Shown one piece after another: positions 10,777 through 23,400 of a stretch of 64,000 nt of DNA; position 1 is the stretch's first letter, and each line of letters opens with the position of its first letter. A program made the position numbers and the translations under genes. Source of the stretch: Monosporascus cannonballus (taxonomy: Eukaryota; Ascomycota; Sordariomycetes; Xylariales); the NCBI GenBank assembly GCA_004154925.1, contig QJNS01000079.1, positions 186,001-250,000 on the forward strand, written 5' to 3'. Below the pieces are notes generated by a model. The model had not been told where the DNA came from. It was given only the letters and a program-made list of their open reading frames with translations, and did not search any database.

Positions 10777-12158
10777 ATGGAGGCCGAAGGAACTAACGAC
10801 GGCTTACGCGCCCTATTTGACAAGTTCGACGCGTCCACAGCCGCTTCACAGGACAGGCTCAAACGCCATGCCCTTCGACGATTTCTTGCGACCGAGCCCG
10901 AAACCGAAAGTGCTTCCAGCCTTTTGCCGGTACACGAGATGGAGGAGCTAGCATTAATTCACCGGTTAGAGGCGACTTGGAGAGCCAACTTTGAGAACTG
11001 GACTGGCAAAAGCATTGCCGAATATAAGCCCTTCACCGATATCATGGTCGCTGCCTTTGTAAATATGGACCTCGTTACTCTACGGTTCTACACGCAGAAC
11101 GAAGGTGCTGTAGTAGGCATCCTGGAAGGCCTTCAAAAGCTTCCGTGCTTGGCAAAGATGTGTAAGTCTTCCTACAGAAGACAGTCCCTACCAAGGTATT
11201 TAACAGTAAAGCTACAGTCCTCGCGAAGCGGTCAAGGTTAGAGGATCGTGCGGCAGCCAGCATCGCATCGGCCATGAACCTATCGCACTCCCCCGGCCCG
11301 TTCGGGACGATTGACACAACCACAAGCAACGCAACCCAGCACGACATCCACGGCAATGCACTCAGGAATGTGGCACAGGCTGAAAAGCGGAGAGAACTCG
11401 ATAACTTCAGGTGCGTCCTCAGCAAGACGGGAAGACACGAGGTCTGTCATATTTTCCCCTACAGCGGCAACGCGAAAGAGGACGAGAGGAAGAAAACAGC
11501 ACAACTCTTAAAAGGCACAGCAGGCTTCTACGCCACCGGCGATACTATGCAGAAATCCCTCCAAATCAGGGAGCTTTTTTCGTCACGGGTTGGAGTCAGC
11601 GACAAGAAGTGGAACATGATTTCACTTTCCCCAACTCTCCACGATTGGTGGAGCCAGCCCTATTTCGCCCTTAAATGTCTCGGTACTACTACCATTACCA
11701 ATGACCCTGACGATATAATTCAGCTCAAGCTCCAGTTCCACTGGATGGTGTGGAGGGATCGCCCTCGTGGCAAAGCCCCCCAGATGCCACTGGGAAGGTC
11801 GAAAGAGGAGTTTTTGGCCGCGTTCCGCGGCCATTGTGGGGATGTAACTCTCCCTGATTCCAACCCTTTTGCCTGGGCCAGAACGTCGGGCTGGGCTGTC
11901 CAAACGGGCGACATATTCCATGTTGCAATCCAGAGCAAGCATGCCGAGAAGATGAAGCTCGCTTTCGAAATGCAATGGGGTCTGTGTAACATTATCGCCA
12001 TGGCTGGGGGTGCCGAGGTATTGGACGACGTCGGGGACGATCCGGACTTCGTGAACGAACGTGGTCGCCTACCAGGGCTGGAAGCGAGCATGGTGGATGC
12101 TTACAACGACTTCTTGCAGCTTGAAGCCGAGGGAGGCATTCGCGGTGACTCAGTCTAG
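10777..12158 (+). CDS. fungal HNH-endonuclease-domain protein (HNH_2 type), C-tail probably truncated
   Basis: Proposed exons 10777-11161 and 11218-12158; the intron has a perfect GTAAGT donor and a CTACAG acceptor, giving 441 residues. The N-terminal third is helical and unremarkable. The central HNH fold is visible: Cys194 in FRCVLSKTGRHEV, His206 in CHIFPYS, Asn261 in WNMISLSP, and His270 in LHDWW. This is the arrangement of fungal HNH_2 proteins, a common, mostly uncharacterised family. Cutting of DNA or RNA is inferred from the fold only. The start ATG has a good context (ACAACCATGG). The frame stops at TAG 12156, but the next frame continues open for 66 codons of an acidic tail (see 12159-12358), so the C-terminus may be frameshifted. 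The gene itself carries no RIP changes. Confidence 0.8.
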
Positions 12159-12358
12159 GGACTGAAATCGCTAACCGAGATCCCCGGGATGATGGTGTAG
12201 ATGATGGTAGGAAGGGGAAAGAGGTACCGGGTGTTCATGATAGCGGTGACGATGCGGATTGCCAGAAGCATGGTGGTGAAGACGTTGACCAACAGAAAGG
12301 TGACGGGCTTAGCGACCATTCCAATGGCAACAGGGGGGACAATGACGGGCTAGGGTGA
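12159..12358 (+). pseudogene. out-of-frame Asp/Gly-rich tail of the HNH gene
   Basis: In the +1 frame relative to the gene, the sequence from about 12153 reads SLGTEIANRDPRDDG and goes on with Asp, Gly, Lys and Gln-rich codons up to GDNDGLG and TGA at 12356. Low-complexity acidic tails are common at the end of this protein family, so a one-base indel near 12156 may have cut it off. The last codons already lie in the end of the hAT-like transposon, so the true tail was probably also interrupted by that insertion. Confidence 0.5.
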
Positions 12359-12364
12359 GAGAAT

Positions 12365-12548
12365 GAGTACTCGTGGGTGACCCACGAATACTCACGCTAA
12401 ATTTGGGTGACCCATGAGAACCCACGCAAAAAAAAAAAAAAAAAACCCACGGGTTATATATAAAAGTTTNNNNNNNNNNAAATTTGGGTGACCCATTACA
12501 ACCCAAAAAAAAAAAAAAAAAACCCCACGGGTTATCTATAGAAGTTTT
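12365..12548. repeat. palindromic and tandem subterminal repeats of the hAT-like element
   Basis: A 29-bp near-perfect palindrome at 12365-12393 (14-bp arms, one mismatch, around GTGGGTGACCCAC). Then two direct units of about 70 bp, 12399-12469 and 12480-12548, each AAATTTGGGTGACCCAT, an A run, and CCCACGGGTTAT. The units flank the N gap, so their true number and spacing are unknown. Confidence 0.7.
12470..12479. other. assembly gap (10 N)
   Basis: Ten N between the two tandem units, each of which contains an 18-bp A run. The gap is probably a scaffold join or an unresolved repeat count rather than a measured length. Confidence 0.99.
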
Positions 12549-15500
12549 CGAAAAAAAATAAAAAACTTTTATAGATAATTTGTAGGTATTTTCAAATATT
12601 TTAAAATACGTACGAGTTACCTAGAAGTGAAAAAGTAATTTAAATAATTATATATAGTTAATAACCGAAATTTAATAATAATATAAAACATTTAAATACT
12701 ATAAGTAAATTAACGCTATATCCAGCTTATGCTAAATATATTTAAACCGCATTTTTAATCGATTTATTAAGCCAAATCTTAAGTACCGTTATTTCGTCGA
12801 TCTCCTTGTTTCTGCTTGATACGAATCTATTTTTTAGCCGGTTTAATACATGGCTTGTAGATATCAACTTTTGAAAATTAAATTTAAAAGCCTTTTAACG
12901 CATTATAATTATCGCAAAGTTATTTAACGATATATATGTTTTTTTTAAAAAAGTAATTCGTTTCTGATAAAGAATATATAAGTTATTTGTTATAAAAATT
13001 TAAATTACTTTATAAATATTTTAAAAAGGTATTTATAAAGTAAATTTAACAAATGTTAATTAATTATTTCTTATAAAACTCTTATAACGTTTTCTTAAAA
13101 TCATATTTTAATTTTTAATATTTATATAATTTTGCAAATTATTCTCGAAAAAAGTAAGTTAAGTATTAATAATAATTGCTTAATTTAATAACGTCGAATA
13201 TCGCGAAACGTTTACTTTGCGAAAATTTAAGTTTAAATTTTTGAACTAATTATGAATTAATTTAACTTAATTAAAAAAGCAGCGTATTATAAATTTAGTA
13301 CTCGTTAAAATTGCCGGATTTTTTCGAATATTTATAATTTGTTTTTTTAAATAAAACCTTTTTTAAAAGAGACTAGTAAAAAAATGGAATATTTGCTAAT
13401 ATTTTTACAGCTTATATTAAGAAAATTGTTAATACTAACCGGATTAATTTGAAATACATAATATTGCGATAAAATATTTTAAAATAATTGTTTAAAGCTT
13501 TTAATATAATTATGTATGTAATTATAAATAATTAATAACGTTAATTAGTTATGGTTAAATTGGCAAAATTTTGAATTAAAAAAACGTTCATAAGTAAAAT
13601 ATTATTACGTTAAAATAATTAAGTAAAAAAGAATTAATATAGAAAAAAGTAGATCTTATCGATAATCTTTTTAGCTCTAGTAATAATTTGAATTCTTTGT
13701 TTAAATTATTTTATAATTATTTCGTTTTTTATAAATATTATTAAATAAAAAGTGAACTAAATTGTTAAACGTTGAAATATATATTTATTATGTTTTCTGA
13801 AATTATAAGTATGAAACTTATATAACTTGCCGCCGAGATTTAATAATTATAGGCTTTATGTGTTGAAATTAAGATAATAGATTATCCAAATTATTATATA
13901 CGAATAATTGCAATTGAATAAGATCCGAGCGTTAAATTACTTTTGCAGGTTTATTTTTACGTGCCCTGATAATACATTTATTTATTGCTATTTTTCCCTT
14001 TTTAAACAGTTATAATATTATTCGGATTAACAAATATCTTTTCGCCTATATGTTAAAATCCGCTTACAGGAACAGTTTAACCAGGATTAAAAACTTTTTA
14101 TATCTTTTTTTTCGTTATTTTCGCCGGATATATGTAACTTACTTAAAGCTCTTTTAGGATTATCGGATACTAAATCCGTAACTAGTAATAATCTTAATTT
14201 GTCGATAAATAATATTTCTAGTATTATAAGAAACGCTTTCTTATACTTTTTGTATTTTTTGCGCATATTCTCTATATTGTTCTTATTATATGCGATATTA
14301 AATTTAACCCTTAATAGTTAAAGTCGGATATAAAATAATACTATAAAAATACTTAAATCTTTGCAATTTTATAAAAAAATAGTTAAAGGCAAACTTTAAA
14401 CGTACGAAATTCAAGATACGTTTTATTAATACAGAGAATTATTAAATATAAAAATCATTATATACAAAATATACGAATCTGGATAGAAAGTTATTAATCC
14501 CTTACTTAAATTTTAAAATATTTTAATTCATATCTATACCTATATAAAATAATTAGGAAATAATTTATATAACGAAATAAAACAAAATACGTTCGTAATA
14601 AAAATATTTATAAATATTACGCTTTTAAGATTTATCGGTACGGCTTAAAATTAAACCTTTTTTTCAGGATTCGAATTTAATAATAGAATTTCGGTAAAGT
14701 TAAATTAATTCGCCGTTTAAAACCGTATATTTGATTTTGATATATTTTTCTTATCGTAATTCTGCAAGTACGTTTTATTGGTTTACTCTAGGAATACTGC
14801 AGCTTCATTACAGAATTTATGTAAAAAGTCTAAATTAAAATATTATTACTAGACATTAAAATAATTGCGAAACGTAATAACAGTATTTTAAAATAAAGGG
14901 TAAAATAATAGCGAGAAATAAATTAATTCTCAATTATATATAAAGAGTTTACCTGAAAAGTTATAGATTTTGTTAATCGCAAATATTGTACCTTTTCGCA
15001 AAAGCGGTGACTATATAAGCAGTCGATCCATACTATCTACAAGCGACAAATTTTCTAAATTTATTTGTTTTCTTTTTTCTTGTAGTTTATTAAAACACAA
15101 ATTAAAACATTCTATTTCAATATAATATAGACAATTTTAAGAAATATTTAACCATCTTTTTATAGCCTGTAAATATATGATTAAGGTAATTTTGGGAAAT
15201 ACTCCAGAATTATTTATTATTTAAATAAAATATTTGGAAATATGGATAAAGTAACGTATAAATTGCCAATTCTTAACAGGATATAAGTAATTATATTTAT
15301 ATAATACAGGTAAACGTATCAAAAACGTTTAACAATAAGTTAAGATTGTTGAATATATATAATAAAAATACATAAATAAATTCTAACGGTACTGTATATT
15401 GCAAATTATTTGAAATATCTATTTTTTATATAATAGTGTATTATTAATTACATTTTATTAAATTTCGAAAAGAAGTTCATTATTTAATATTAAAATAGGC

Positions 15501-15690
15501 CCAGATAATAAAACCCGATAATTATATTAATAATTTTCGCGATTATTTGAGAATTAATTTAAAAGAAACTTATTAATGTAATTATGGTTTTTTTAAATAC
15601 ATAGTCAGGATTATTTCGTTATTTAAGAAAACCTATCTTTTTATCCGTAATTATTAAGGTGTTTTTAACTTATTAATTGGCTTAATATTA
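12549..15690. other. RIP-degraded AT-rich sequence, body of the hAT-like element
   Basis: Very AT-rich, few CA dinucleotides, no long frame. By position it should hold the 3' half of the - strand transposase gene. A moderately open - strand stretch lies at about 14160-14290 (DKLRLLLVTD, KRALSKLHISG), but I could not match it to a family. No LTR pair or TIR pair was found inside. Confidence 0.4.
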
Positions 15691-15699
15691 TAAGTACAG

Positions 15700-15960
15700 A
15701 ACAAATAATTGAAAACATTTTGTAATACATATATCGTATAAATAAAATGGCCGATTGTTTTCGACTATATAAATTAATTACCTAAGTTATTATGCAAATA
15801 TTTGCCTATAAAATCCCAGGAAACGCCACGTCTATTATCGGCGGTAATAATGCAAAATCGATTAATGAGCCTAAAACCTTTTAACTGATATAATAATTTG
15901 TCGCCGTTCGATTTAAATGCTTTATCTACACATATATAAGTATTGATCAAGAAATATTGT
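15700..15960 (-). pseudogene. hAT-like transposase remnant
   Basis: One - strand frame from about 15960 to 15700 reads, in order, a VDKAFKSNGDKL segment, LYQLKGFRLINRFC, ITADN (15834-15848), WDFIGKYL, a stop, and IGHFI (15744-15755). The spacing of 31 residues from ITADN to IGH, in the same frame, resembles the TTDN...C-x-x-H block of hAT transposases, in which the Asp is catalytic. The CxxH cysteine is lost (TIGH). This is family recognition by eye, not a search. The rest of the gene is too damaged to follow. Confidence 0.45.
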
Positions 15961-18900
15961 TTTCCTAAATCGTAACAAATTTAATAAATAATAGCTTTTT
16001 AAAATACAAATATAAAATAACGTACTATTTATATATCGCATTTTATAAATATGTAGACTTTGGCAAAAATATTATTAATTATTTATTTTACAATAATATC
16101 GACATATCTATTTACGTAATTGATATATATTTTAAGAATTAACGGCTTAAAACTCGACGTATACTATAATATTAATGTTCGACAATAATAATTTATTAAA
16201 CCTTTAGTAAGTAAATACTAAAATACAAAAAACCTAATTAAAAGAATTATACTAATATTAAGTGTATCAGTAAATATCTGATTTTAAAAATATATAAATA
16301 AAATCTGGACAGATTATTTTACGATTATTTTATATTTCGTTATATGCTATAACTATATCGGGTAAATCATTACAAATAATTCGTCCCAATTAATTTTTTT
16401 TGTTTATAAAACTAAATGATCAAATGGTTTTTTTTTATTAAATTTGTCCCGTTATTCCGAAAGAGCTTTAGGTAAGACTAAGTAATAACCGTAACGCTAG
16501 CACTTAAATTTCGACTAGCTAGTATATCAATTGTAAAATTATAAAACTTTACTCTGCTGTTACGAAAAGCGGGTAATTGCATTAAATATAAATAAGATTT
16601 TTTAACCTAACGTTTATTTTCCACATTACTGTATTTTGCGAACTAAAATCATTATCGAAACTATTTTCCCTATTTATTTTAAATGGGTTTCGGTACTGCA
16701 AATATGTTTTATTAACTACGTGAAAATCTACCTGACTTGTTTCGTTATACATTTAATAGGGATAATAATGATACAAATTTATCCGGTATTATATAGCGAT
16801 ATTTTTATTATATAAATCAATAAATAAATTATCCGTTAAGCTTATTTAATACGACCACGATTAATATGCCGATTATGCTTTTAATAGATTGCTAATAAGA
16901 TTATTAACGAAATTCCTTATTATATATTTTAAGACCTTTATTTTCGCCGTTTTTTACATACTTGTTTTCGCGATTATTGTTCTTAAACGCGAGATTTAAC
17001 ATGCGTCTCTAAGATTTAGATATTCTTTTATTAAGAAAATCGACATTACAATTATGTTCCGAATATTATTATAATATTTTGCGAATCTTTAAACAATGAT
17101 TATTAATTTATAAATAACCTTTTACTGGAATATAAAAATAAAAAATAAATGGTAATCTAAATATAGGAAAGAGTTAAAAAAATAATCAAATAATTAAAGA
17201 AAATTAAAAATATATAGAGATTAATACGTACTATTATTAATTATACGTTATTTTTACAATTTACTTACGCTGTACGTAATTGGTTAAAACCTTTTCCTTT
17301 TTTTAATTGCACCTAATATATTTGATTTATCTATATAACTTTTATTTTAATTAATATAATAAACCCTTGTACGCCTTCTTAAACGCTTCGTCAACATATT
17401 AATATGGTTTAGGAATTACCAAGCCTAAGCCATCGTTCGTACGCTTATAACAATGCGAAAACCAAGCTAAATAAGATTAATCGAAATACTAATAGATATG
17501 TTATCGAGCTCTTTTCGATACCGCAATCCGTTAATCATAAATTTGCTTAACGGAAACCATTACCCTTTATACATCTTAGTCAGTCTAAGATATAGGCTAA
17601 TTTAAGAACCAAATATACTAAAAGGTTTTAGGATAATATGGTATAACTGAAACTAAAAATTCCAGTTCGGCGAAACCCCATAAAACAGGCTAGTTATGAA
17701 AAGCTTAAACCTTAACGTAAATATAATACCGGATTATTTCATAATTATTTTATTAATTTTATTTAGATAACCGGTTAAAACAAATCCGAAAATACAAAAA
17801 AAGTACGAATTTAATTATCGGCCGATTATCGTTCGGACGACTTACCTGCGATTTTTTTGCAAGCGAATCCAAAAAGCTTATACGGATTTAATTAAATATT
17901 TTAAAGGCATTATAAAAAGTTGCGAAATATTTTTTTAGTTGCTTTATTCCAAAATAACAACCTTTATATAATTTATTGTTAGCGGAAAACGTTTTAAGTA
18001 AAACAATACTTTTATTTTACAGTAAATTTATTTATACTTGAATATTCATATTTCAATCGCAACAGTACATAAGCAAAAAAAAGCATAAAAATAATATATT
18101 CGCTAATTAATACTTTTAATTAACCTGGGTTAATATAATTAAGCTGTAATTACAACTCAAAAGGAAAAAAATAGATTATCGCATGAAAGTCGAAAAAGAA
18201 AAACCGCCCGAAAAGTACTTTTTACTACCACTGCCGTTAGTGCTAAATGCAGCGAAAAGGGGAAATAGCAAATAAATCATCTTAATATATCGAACAATAA
18301 GAAGCCTAGTAACAAACCCTAGAGAAAGATATTAAAAGAGCTGCAAAAAGGGCGTAAAAAAGGACACAAGTACAAATATGCGAAGTTCAAAAAGAGTTAT
18401 AAACAGAATACAAAATTATTATATTCAAAAAGTTCTGAACGAAATAAAAATAACTAAAACAATGTTAAAAGATTGGATACAAATTAAATCTATAAATATT
18501 TTCTGAATTAAATTTAACTTCGAGTTCTAATTAAAATGTTACTTGTTTATTTTTTTATCATAAATCGATCGCGTTATTTCCAATTTTTATTTTTAGATTT
18601 ATAAAATATTATTTTATTTGTATATTATTTTAACTTATTACCATTTTAATAAACTAACTCTGTATATTTTAAGACAAAAAGACCTTAAAAGTCCCTTTGT
18701 ATACTTAATTTTATATTATAAGTCATTTTTGAAAACGTTAGTTATTTAATTAATATCCTTAATATATTCAGCTTAATTTTTAACTATTTTATAATTTTCT
18801 TATAATTCCATAAATTTCATATATATATATTATATAGATTATTTTCAGTTTTATTTTAATGTATGTACGCTATTTATATAGAAAAAGAAAAATTGTTCTA

Positions 18901-20033
18901 TTTTTCTCCATTACATATATTTAAAAAAATTGGGTATTTACTTTACAATTTCGTATTCATTTCAAACCTTTCCATTACCTTTCTCTTACATCCTTTTTTT
19001 AATTTTATAAATTAATTAATATAATTATATTAAACTACATTAGATTTCGTTTTCATTATCTATAATTATATACCGCTTGAAATAATTATAAAATAATTAT
19101 TTGTCGATGTTTTTTAGCCAGTTCGTAACTATGATATTAAAACGAAAACGTCGCAAGGACGACGAATTATTATCTTAAAATCTTTATACTAAAAAAGCTC
19201 GTAAACGCCTTGGAAAGTTTTTACCGGCCGAGCATAATATTAAGAAAGTTTGATATAAGCTTGAATAAATTGTTAAACGCAAATTTCTAGATTAAATGAT
19301 ATAAAACTTTGACACAAACATTATAGAAATACAATCGTGAATATAAATGATTTCAAAATAAATAAAGAATTAATAATATATATTATTTTACGATTATTTT
19401 AATTTTATATTAACCAAACCAGCCGCATATATAAATAATATTCTAAATAAATCGAAAGTAAATAAGTATTTGCGAAAGATAATATTATTAATTTGGATAA
19501 CTAAAATTCCGATTATTTTAAGATCGATAATAATATTAATAAAACTAATTACGTTAGAAATAAACATACGGATAATAGATATTATTAAGATATATCATAC
19601 TTTTTGGAAAATATTGTCCCTGATTTAATAAAAAAAACCAAACCAGGATGTAATTAAGCATTTTTATATAACTATCTGTGAGATATATTTTGCTTACAAA
19701 AATAAATATATGGGTGTTAATAGATTACAATATATATTACGATTATAATGCGGCTCTAAATCGTATAAGATTAACAAATATGAAATTAAAATGCATTAAA
19801 TAATTCTCCTATTATTATAAACTAATTATTTGCCGTTTATGTAATATATTAATATAATTTTAATACTTCCAGCGTATCTGCAATAACGGCTAACCTTTTG
19901 CAAATGGCGAGCTTTTACCGAATATCTCTTTGTATAAAGTTAAAACCAATTTAATAACTGAAATCCTATTTATCGACTAGTACAAAGTCTTATATTATCC
20001 TATCAAATATATTGCGAATATTTTGCTGCTATT
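15961..20033. other. RIP-degraded AT-rich sequence between hAT-like remnant and gypsy copy 2
   Basis: About 4 kb, AT-rich, no frame above 60 codons. It may contain the upstream part of the - strand hAT-like gene plus unrecognised older insertions. The stretch 17290-17700 is slightly richer in G and C (GTTCGGCGAAACCCC) but shows no motif I recognise. The gypsy copy 2 starts exactly at 20034. Confidence 0.4.
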
Positions 20034-20419
20034 TGTTACGACCCGACAAACTCCGGTCTCAAGAAAAGGTCAGGCAGGGAGCATACGGGCCACCTCCCGG
20101 GTTACGTAACGGTGATCACTACCAAGCCAGTGATTATCAATGATCAAAGGTAATCCCAAGTAATCGTAATCATTATTAACGGCGTAATTACGAATAATTA
20201 AGCTAAGAAGGAAAAAGATATATACGCTTATTAATTCTATAATTTAAATAATACTAATTTGCAATACTTATTAATATTAATCGTTTATAATAAGTTATTC
20301 CCGGTATTAAAAGATATAATATGTTATTATATTTATTATTCAGATTTTTACGATATTCCTGCTAATATAAACCCGTCGACTTAAGGTTTAATAATTGGTT
20401 AAACCGCTTAGCCGTTATA
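20034..20419 (+). repeat. 5' LTR of gypsy copy 2
   Basis: 386 bp, same length as its partner at 26433-26818; differences are mainly C/T and G/A. The U3 has TGATCA/AGTGATTAT-type repeats. Internal sequence starting CGTTATAAAC follows, the place for a tRNA primer site that I cannot assign. Confidence 0.9.
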
Positions 20420-23400
20420 CGTTATAAACTTTTATTTAGTAATACCGTTAAACTTTAAATAATACTTAATATTGTTAAAATGTCGACCAGCGCTTAGGAA
20501 ACCCTTATTTAGCAGTTTTAGGCTTGAATTCGGAAGCTGGAAAAAGAAATTCGACAACTTAGGGCTACGCCATTTACTCAAACCTTTTTCGTTCGCATAA
20601 AGCCGAAAAAACCAGAACCTTACGATAAAAAAAATAACACTTAGACCTTCTTAATTTAGGCACGAATTTACCTTCGCTTTTTAAATCTTAATAACTCTGC
20701 GGATATGGTCCTAATAATAAAAATATACTTAATAAAAAATATAGCTAATTAATTTAAACCTATTATAAGAAATTTCTTAAAAATAAAAAAGCCGGATAAA
20801 AATAATTTTATTAACGAAATCTTTTTATTTTATATTAATTTCGAAAACATAATACGCGATAATTTTGGCGATCCGGATAAAAAACTATTTACGGCCTAAT
20901 AATTTTTGTAATTCTAACAAAAGGAATTTGTATTTAAGTATGCCGTAACCTTTAAAAGTTTTACAATTAAGGCCGGATAAGAAAACGATAAAGCCGATAT
21001 TATTATTAACATATTTTATAAAAAATTAAAAAATAATATAAAAAATGAAATTATTCGGATTAAACGATTAATTGCCCTGGTTCGGTATATCGCAAAAATA
21101 ATTAAAATTAATAATCGATAATTTAAAAAATAACAGGAAAAAAAAAGAATAATATGTTTTACGTTCGGAATATAACAAATCCAACTAAGGGAAAAAACGA
21201 AATGCACCTTTTACTTTTTATGGAACGGCGCCAGAATTTATAGAACTCGGCGCTACCCATAAATAAAACTGGAGCCAGATTAAATGCTTTAATTATGGCA
21301 AAATAAGATACATAGCCTATAAAAACAAAAAGCCCAAAAAGTTACGATAAGATAATTAAACGCCTAAACCGGAAAAATAATCCAGGAATAATTAAGGAAA
21401 TAATAACAAAATTATTAACATAATTTAAGCCAAATACGTATTAGGCTTACGACAAAAGGTTTAATAGGGATTATTACGATAAAAAATTCGACGAAAAATA
21501 CGAAAAATCAAAAAACTAGCTTAATAAATAATGTAAGTATAATAAAAGGTATTATAAAAATAGTTACGCAAATATTAAAACTGGACAAAAAAAGTTTATT
21601 CCGGAACCCTTAATCGATACGGCAAAATGTACGGTATATATTATCGACGATAAAAATATCCCAATTACGAAAAATGGAAATAATATATCTATATATAAAT
21701 TACCCGCATATATTATAAGGGATTGGATTTTCCAAACCGTACCGGGTGTAACAAAAATAATAAGCAATAGTATTAATAATTTCGAATCATAGCCCTAAAA
21801 GATATTTAACAGCTGGCTAAAGCAGAAAGCTAACCCGAAAAAAAATAATGCCCGTAAGAAAATCCCTTTAACTATTATAAATGGTATAATTATTAAACGG
21901 AAAAGGAATTAATTTAACGTACGGTAAAAAAATATTATTAAAAGGTTATTACAGATTTTTATTTTTAATTGGCATTTATTACGGATCCTTAAAAAAAAGC
22001 TTTTAAAGAAAAAATACGTTAATTTATAAAAGATTTCTGGAACGATAACAAAAATAACGTATAATGAGATATAATCGTAAACATAAGAAAATAGTTTATT
22101 CGATAAGAAAAGGAATTATAAAAGAATTAAGAATAATTAATACAATTTAAAAGAATAATATGTCAGTAATAACGATAAATATAATAATTTAATCCGTTAA
22201 ACGAAAAAATACAAATAAGGCTTAATAAATTTGAATAAAAATTAAAAGAAAAAGGTTATCTATAAGAAAGCCGCAAAATAACGAAACCCAAAAGAATTAA
22301 AAGGAATTCCTAAAAAAGGTTTTATATATAACGATAAAAAACGTTAATAACCTTATTATTTTGGATATACAAATCGGAACGTATTAATATACCATAATGA
22401 TAAATTGCGGAACTTTAGGCGGAAATTATATTGTACCAAATGTAATTAATAAATTTAAACTGTTATAAAAATATAAGTTAAAACCTTATATAACGCCGAA
22501 CACTAAAAGTTAGGAATTGGTTTACGATAATGGAAAAATTACGTACGAAATTAATTACTTTAAGATTTTTATTAAAGAATAATATTAAATAATAAATTTC
22601 GATATCGTTATACTTAGGAATTACGATATAATCTTAAGATTATTATAGATATATTAATACGGAATTTTAATTAACGGCAAAATTAGCCAAATAAAATTCG
22701 CTTTATTTTTTTTATTAATAAATATAAAAAAAAATTAAGATCTTAATATCAGATCGATAATAACGATAAATGCAGGCATAAAAATATAACAAATATCTTA
22801 TTACATAAAGAAATACGATATAAAAAAACGGGTATTAAAAAATATAATATATTGTTATTATTATTAAAACGAAATTAAAGTAATTAAATAATAATCTGGA
22901 ATAACAAAAATAACAGCTTAAAAATTAGAAAATTTAATTAATATATTATTATAATATTATAAATACGAATAACTTTTTAAGAAAACATTCGATACGAAAT
23001 TATTAGAATATAGTAAATAAAATTATGAAATAGTTTTTAAAAAAGGATTTTTGACAAAGTTTTACCTTATTTACAATTTTAACGGAAATAAATTACGTAT
23101 TTTTAAAAAATACCTGGAAAATCGGTTACAAAAAGGATAAATTTAATCTTCGAAATTACCAATAGGATATATAATGTTTTTCGTACCAAAAAAAATGAAA
23201 ACTTATAATTTGTAATTAACTATTAATAATTAAACGATATTATTATTAAGGATCGAATATTATTACCCATAATTACAGAAATAAAAAACCGATTTTATGG
23301 AACTAAATAATTTATAACATTTGATCTTAAAAATAGATATAACCTTATTGAAATTAAAAAAGAATACAAATAAAAACTAGCTTTTAGGACAAAATATAAA

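Noticed and set aside
11178..12158. alternative HNH intron 11113-11177 (GTAGGC donor)
   Set aside because: Frame would also fit, but the 11162-11217 intron has a perfect GTAAGT donor and keeps the coding LPCLAKM segment; transcript data would decide.
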